DNA of 64,000 bases from Streptomyces sp. QL37 (GTDB lineage: Bacteria; Actinomycetota; Actinomycetes; Streptomycetales; Streptomycetaceae): the NCBI RefSeq assembly GCF_002941025.1, contig NZ_PTJS01000001.1, forward strand, positions 2,914,001 through 2,978,000, written 5' to 3'. The notes under the pieces were generated by a model. That model was not told the DNA's origin and made no database searches. It was given only the letters and a program-made list of their open reading frames with translations. Position 1 is the first letter of the stretch; each line of letters opens with the position of its first letter. Positions 60,717 to 64,000 of the stretch are shown here, in pieces. A program made the translations under genes and the position numbers.

Positions 60717-61715
60717 ATGTCTCAGACCGCCCGATCCGTTCAGCAGGTCAGCCGCCCCCGTGGCCGGCCGACCGGTGCCGAGTTCGTCTTCACCGAGGAG
60801 CCGGTGCCCGTACCGCGGCGCGGCACCGCGCTCGTCGAGAACGAGCTCCTCTCCGTGGACCCGTACATGCGGGAGAACATGGACGCCGGGTGGGACCTGT
60901 CGGCCCCGCTGGAGGGCCGCTCCATCGGCCGGGTCACCGACTCCCGCACCCCCGGACTGGAAGAGGGCGACCTGGTCTTCCACCGCCAGGGCTGGCGCAC
61001 CCACGCCGTGGTGAGCCCCGAGGACGTACGCGTCCTGCCGCAGACGCCCGGAGTACCGCCCGAGACCTACCTCGGCATCCTCGGCGGCACCGGCCTCACC
61101 GCCTATGTGGCGCTCAGCCGCATCGCCCGGCTCGCCCCCGGGGAGACGGTCTACATCTCCGCCGCGGCGGGCGGCGTGGGCAGTGCGGCGGGGCAGCTGG
61201 CGCGGCTGATGGGTGCCGGCAGGGTGGTCGGCAGCACCGGCTCCCCCGCGAAGGTCCGCCTCCTCACCGGGGAACTGGGCTTCGACGCGGCGTTCGACCA
61301 CCGCGAGGGCCGGCTCGCCGAACAGCTGGCGAAGGCGGCGCCCGACGGGATCGACGTGTACGTCGACAACGTGGGCGGCGAGCACCTGGAGGCCGCGATC
61401 GGGGCGATGCGTGAGTTCGGGCGGATCGCCTGGTGCGGCGCGATCTCCCAGTACGACGCGGCGGAGCCGCCCCCCGCGCCACGCAATCTCTTCGACCTGG
61501 TGGAGAGGAGCGTCCGGCTGGAAGGCTTCCTCGTACGCAACCACCGTGACAAGCAGGACGAGTTGGAGCAGCTGCTGCTGCCCGCGCTCGCCTCCGGCGC
61601 GGTCACGGACCGGCACACGGTGACGGAGGGCTTCGACCGGATCGTCGACGCCTTCCTCGGGATGCTGGCCGGCGGCAACACCGGCAAGGCGACGGTCCGG
61701 GTGGTGGGGTCATGA
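60717..61715 (+). CDS. Zinc-free MDR-family NADPH-dependent reductase
   Basis: 332 aa; ATG with GGAG 10 bases upstream. It follows the prostaglandin/alkenal reductase branch: LLSVDPYMRENM, EEGDLVFHRQGWRTHAVV, GGTGLTAYVALSRIARLAPGETVYISAAAGGVG and GKATVRVVGS at the end. The cysteines needed for zinc are absent. Members reduce the double bond of alpha,beta-unsaturated ketones, which would fit a ketone made by the aminolevulinate synthase or condensing enzyme after dehydration. The stop overlaps the MFS start (ATGA). Confidence 0.9.
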   Translation: MSQTARSVQQVSRPRGRPTGAEFVFTEEPVPVPRRGTALVENELLSVDPYMRENMDAGWDLSAPLEGRSIGRVTDSRTPGLEEGDLVFHRQGWRTHAVVSPEDVRVLPQTPGVPPETYLGILGGTGLTAYVALSRIARLAPGETVYISAAAGGVGSAAGQLARLMGAGRVVGSTGSPAKVRLLTGELGFDAAFDHREGRLAEQLAKAAPDGIDVYVDNVGGEHLEAAIGAMREFGRIAWCGAISQYDAAEPPPAPRNLFDLVERSVRLEGFLVRNHRDKQDELEQLLLPALASGAVTDRHTVTEGFDRIVDAFLGMLAGGNTGKATVRVVGS

Positions 61716-62971
61716 TCCTGCGGGACACCACAGCGCGCACCATGCTCGGCTCGATGCTCGTGTCGAGCATCGGTATGGGCCTGTACACCCTGGCACTCGG
61801 GCAGACGTTGTTCCACCACACCGGGGACGCCCAGGCGTTCGCCATGATCTTCGCCCTCCAGGGGCTGGGGGCGGTGGCGGTCCTCCCCTTCTCCGGGCCG
61901 GTGGTCGACGCCTTCGACTCCAGGACCGTCTACGTGCTCTGCAGCCTGCTGAGGGCTCTGACCGTGGGCGTCATCGTGGTCGCCCTGTCCACGGGCGAGG
62001 GGAGTGTCGTCACCGTGGTCGGCACGGCCGCCGTGTTCCTGGCGGTCTTCGACAACGTCCAGCGCACGGCGTTCTTCAAGTTCACCGCGCACCACATCGC
62101 GGGCGAACGTGCTGTGGCCTTCAACAGCCTGATCGGCATCGCGATCCAGGCGGGCAGCCTGATCGGGATGGCGGCACTCGGCCTGGTCCTGATGATCGGT
62201 ACGGCCACCCAGGCCCTTCTGGTCGACGTGGCGGTCTCCCTGGTCGCGGCGACGGTGGTCTCGAGGCTGCGTGCCCCACGCCGGGAGTCCGCGGGACGGC
62301 TCCGGGAAAGCACCCTGCGCTCGGCGCTGCCCGACCTGCTCCGCGACTGGGCGGGCCTCTTCCGCCGGCACCGCCACGAGGCCGTGGTCTTCGGGATGGT
62401 CCTGATGTGCGCGGGCGACTTCGTGTACTCCTACAGCCTCTCCACCCTGGTGGTGCCCCTCGTCGACGCCTGGCACGGCGGGCAGCCGTGGGCCATCTCG
62501 GCTCTGGAGGGCACATTGGGAGCCGGGATGATCGCGGCGACCTTCTTCACCCGGCACACCGTGCGTCTGGCACTGCTCCCGCTCTGGGTGTCGCTCCAGG
62601 CGGTGATCGCGGTGGCGCTCGCCTTCACCACCACGCCCGCACTGCACTACGCAGGGTTCTTCCTGGCCGGCTTCGCCAACCTGAACGCCATCACCCTCCT
62701 CCTGACGCTTCTTCAGCAGCAGGCCGGCCCGCTGGACAAGGCGAAGATGGCCTCCCTGCGGCTGCTGGCGATCGGCGGCGGGACCGCCGCCCTGATGCCG
62801 GTGCTGGGTGTCGCCGCCCGGCAGTCGCTCACCACCGCCTTCCTCACCCTCGCCGCGCTGCTCGTACCCTTCGCGGCCTGCGGGTTCTGGGCGGCGTTCC
62901 GCTTCGTCCCCCGCGCCGCCGGCGCGGCGAAGGACGAGGCCGGGACGCAGCCGGAGCTGACACCCGCCTGA
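61712..62971 (+). CDS. MFS transporter, probable product exporter
   Basis: 419 aa; ATG overlapping the reductase stop. About twelve hydrophobic helices, beginning TMLGSMLVSSIGMGLYTLALGQTLF, with FSGPVVDAFDSRTVYVLCSLLRA in the position of motif A between helices 2 and 3. The fold resembles MFS_3/enterobactin-exporter-type proteins. Placement within the cluster suggests export and self-protection. The C-terminal tail (after about 395) is polar. Confidence 0.85.
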   Translation: MILRDTTARTMLGSMLVSSIGMGLYTLALGQTLFHHTGDAQAFAMIFALQGLGAVAVLPFSGPVVDAFDSRTVYVLCSLLRALTVGVIVVALSTGEGSVVTVVGTAAVFLAVFDNVQRTAFFKFTAHHIAGERAVAFNSLIGIAIQAGSLIGMAALGLVLMIGTATQALLVDVAVSLVAATVVSRLRAPRRESAGRLRESTLRSALPDLLRDWAGLFRRHRHEAVVFGMVLMCAGDFVYSYSLSTLVVPLVDAWHGGQPWAISALEGTLGAGMIAATFFTRHTVRLALLPLWVSLQAVIAVALAFTTTPALHYAGFFLAGFANLNAITLLLTLLQQQAGPLDKAKMASLRLLAIGGGTAALMPVLGVAARQSLTTAFLTLAALLVPFAACGFWAAFRFVPRAAGAAKDEAGTQPELTPA

Positions 62972-63038
62972 ACCGCCCGGAGCACCGCTCGCCCCACCCC
63001 TTCACGTCATCCGCCACGCCACGCCTTCTGGAGACACC

Positions 63039-64000
63039 ATGCTCTCGTTCCAGCCGGTCCCGCCCCTGGACACGGTCACGGCCCCACCGCTGCTCCTCGC
63101 CGAGCGGGCCCGCCACATGGTGCCCTCGGAGACCAGGGCCCTGTTCTCCATGGCCGCCCGGGAGGACGTCGTCTCGCTGGCCGGGGGGATGCCCAGCCCC
63201 GAAGCACTGCCGGCCCAGGCGCTGCGCACGGTCCTCGGGGACGTGCTCGGAACCGACGGGCCGGGTGCGCTCCAGTACGGCTCCGCGCAGGGGGACCCGG
63301 TGCTGCGCGAGCGGATCTGCGAGGTCATGGCGGCCGAGGGCGTCACGGCGACCCCGGACGAGGTCATGGTCACGGTCGGATCGCAGCAGGCGCTCGATCT
63401 GGTGACCCGGGTGCTCGTGGACCCGGGCGACACGGTGGTGACGGAGGGCCCCACGTACGTCACCGCGCTGAGCACCTTCGCGGCGGGCCAGGCACGGGTG
63501 GTCGAGGTCGCCATGGACCAGGACGGTGTGGTGCCCCAGGCGCTGGCCGACGCCTTCGCCCTCTGCGCGGCCGAGGGGCGCCCGGCGAAGTTCTTCTACA
63601 CGGTGCCGACCTTCCACAACCCCACCGGCCGGGTGCTCGGCGCCGACCGCAGGAGGGAGGTCCTGGAGATCTGCCGGCGGGCCGGTGTCCTGATCGTCGA
63701 GGACAACCCGTACGGGCTGCTGCACTTCGGGGAGCAGCCGCACCGGGCTCTGTGCGCCGACGCCCCGGACGGGGTGGTCTATCTGGGCTCGTTCTCCAAG
63801 ACCCTCGCTCCCGGGCTGCGCGTGGGCTGGGTCCGTGCCCCGCGCGCTCTCGCCGACACGCTGGTGCTCGCCGCGGAGAGCGCGATGCTCTCCCATTCGG
63901 GACTGGCCCAGCGGGCGGTGAGCCGGTTCCTTGGCGAATGGTCCTGGCAGGGCCATCTCGACGCCGCCCGGAGCCTGTACCGCGGACGCCGTGACGCCAT
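63039..64000 (+). CDS. PLP-dependent aminotransferase, class I/II (3' end beyond the window)
   Basis: About 320 codons are visible from ATG at 63039 (TGGAGAC upstream). The fold-type I pattern is LAGGMPSPEALPAQAL, LQYGSAQGDPVLRERIC, VGSQQALDLVTRVLVDPGD, PTFHNPTGRVLGADRR, and the PLP lysine in LGSFSKTLAPGLRVGW. It resembles the 2-aminoadipate/LysN-type and MocR-related aminotransferases, without a DNA-binding domain. It could install or remove the amino group of the cluster product. The cluster probably continues to the right. Confidence 0.88.
   Translation, partial: MLSFQPVPPLDTVTAPPLLLAERARHMVPSETRALFSMAAREDVVSLAGGMPSPEALPAQALRTVLGDVLGTDGPGALQYGSAQGDPVLRERICEVMAAEGVTATPDEVMVTVGSQQALDLVTRVLVDPGDTVVTEGPTYVTALSTFAAGQARVVEVAMDQDGVVPQALADAFALCAAEGRPAKFFYTVPTFHNPTGRVLGADRRREVLEICRRAGVLIVEDNPYGLLHFGEQPHRALCADAPDGVVYLGSFSKTLAPGLRVGWVRAPRALADTLVLAAESAMLSHSGLAQRAVSRFLGEWSWQGHLDAARSLYRGRRDA

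Noticed and set aside
58578..61616. A 1012-codon minus-strand frame across three cluster genes
   Set aside because: It spans opposite the ATP-grasp, ligase and reductase genes, all with clear motifs; the composition is that of a shadow frame.
54383..63000. Assignment to a C5N-unit (manumycin-type) cluster because of the ALAS
   Set aside because: The usual cyclising acyl-CoA ligase and amide synthetase of that pathway are not recognisable among the visible genes; the missing right-hand part could change this.

Overview
The window is high-GC actinobacterial chromosome, almost certainly Streptomyces. The support is the third-codon GC bias, GTG/TTG starts, Tat-type secreted glycosidases, a helix-turn-helix/DUF397 pair, a vWA lipoprotein, a TTA codon in an accessory transporter gene, and a copZ/citrate synthase/RecD2 neighbourhood of the Streptomyces type. 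I saw no tRNA, rRNA, CRISPR array or transposase.

Layout. (1) 1-17.4 kb: a plant-rhamnoside/pectin side-chain locus. Two GH106-like enzymes (one cut by the left edge), a GH127 and a GH78 are secreted glycosidases. They are followed by an acetyltransferase and a five-gene L-rhamnose import operon (ATPase, two permeases, lipoprotein receptor, mutarotase). Three promoters here share a CG-centred dyad of the TTGAATCGATTCAA type just downstream of the -10 box or upstream of the operon, which points to one LacI-type regulon. (2) 17.5-27 kb: a vWA lipoprotein, an ABC exporter whose ATPase is fused to an extracellular alpha/beta-hydrolase, a GNAT protein, a PAP2 phosphatase that overlaps a two-component system antisense, and a DUF4291 gene. 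(3) 27-30.7 kb: an HTH/DUF397 pair diverging from a small accessory island with a SUKH-3 immunity-like protein. (4) 30.7-32.7 kb: an ArsR-type regulator with two tandem operators and an MFS pump. (5) 32.7-41.2 kb: a myo-inositol catabolic operon (iolC, Cgl0158-type aldolase, iolB, iolD, iolA, then an APH-like kinase) with a divergent TIM-barrel gene. (6) 41.4-53.2 kb: a small HTH gene, an alcohol dehydrogenase, copZ behind a CsoR-like box, a gene-poor stretch with a candidate structured RNA, a huge helical protein, citrate synthase, a RecD2 helicase and a membrane protein with a ChW-like end. (7) 53.5-64 kb: a methyltransferase and then a tightly packed operon that looks like a natural-product gene cluster. 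It encodes 5-aminolevulinate synthase, an Fe/2-oxoglutarate oxygenase, a KAS III-like enzyme with Asn at the catalytic His position, an ATP-grasp ligase, a PaaK-like ligase with an extra N-terminal domain, a zinc-free MDR reductase, an MFS exporter and an aminotransferase cut by the right edge.

The most novel-looking item is region 7. Streptomycetes make heme from glutamyl-tRNA, so a dedicated 5-aminolevulinate synthase there implies specialised metabolism. I do not recognise this gene combination. The RNA at 43537-43646 and the hydrolase-ABC fusion at 20150-22846 come next.
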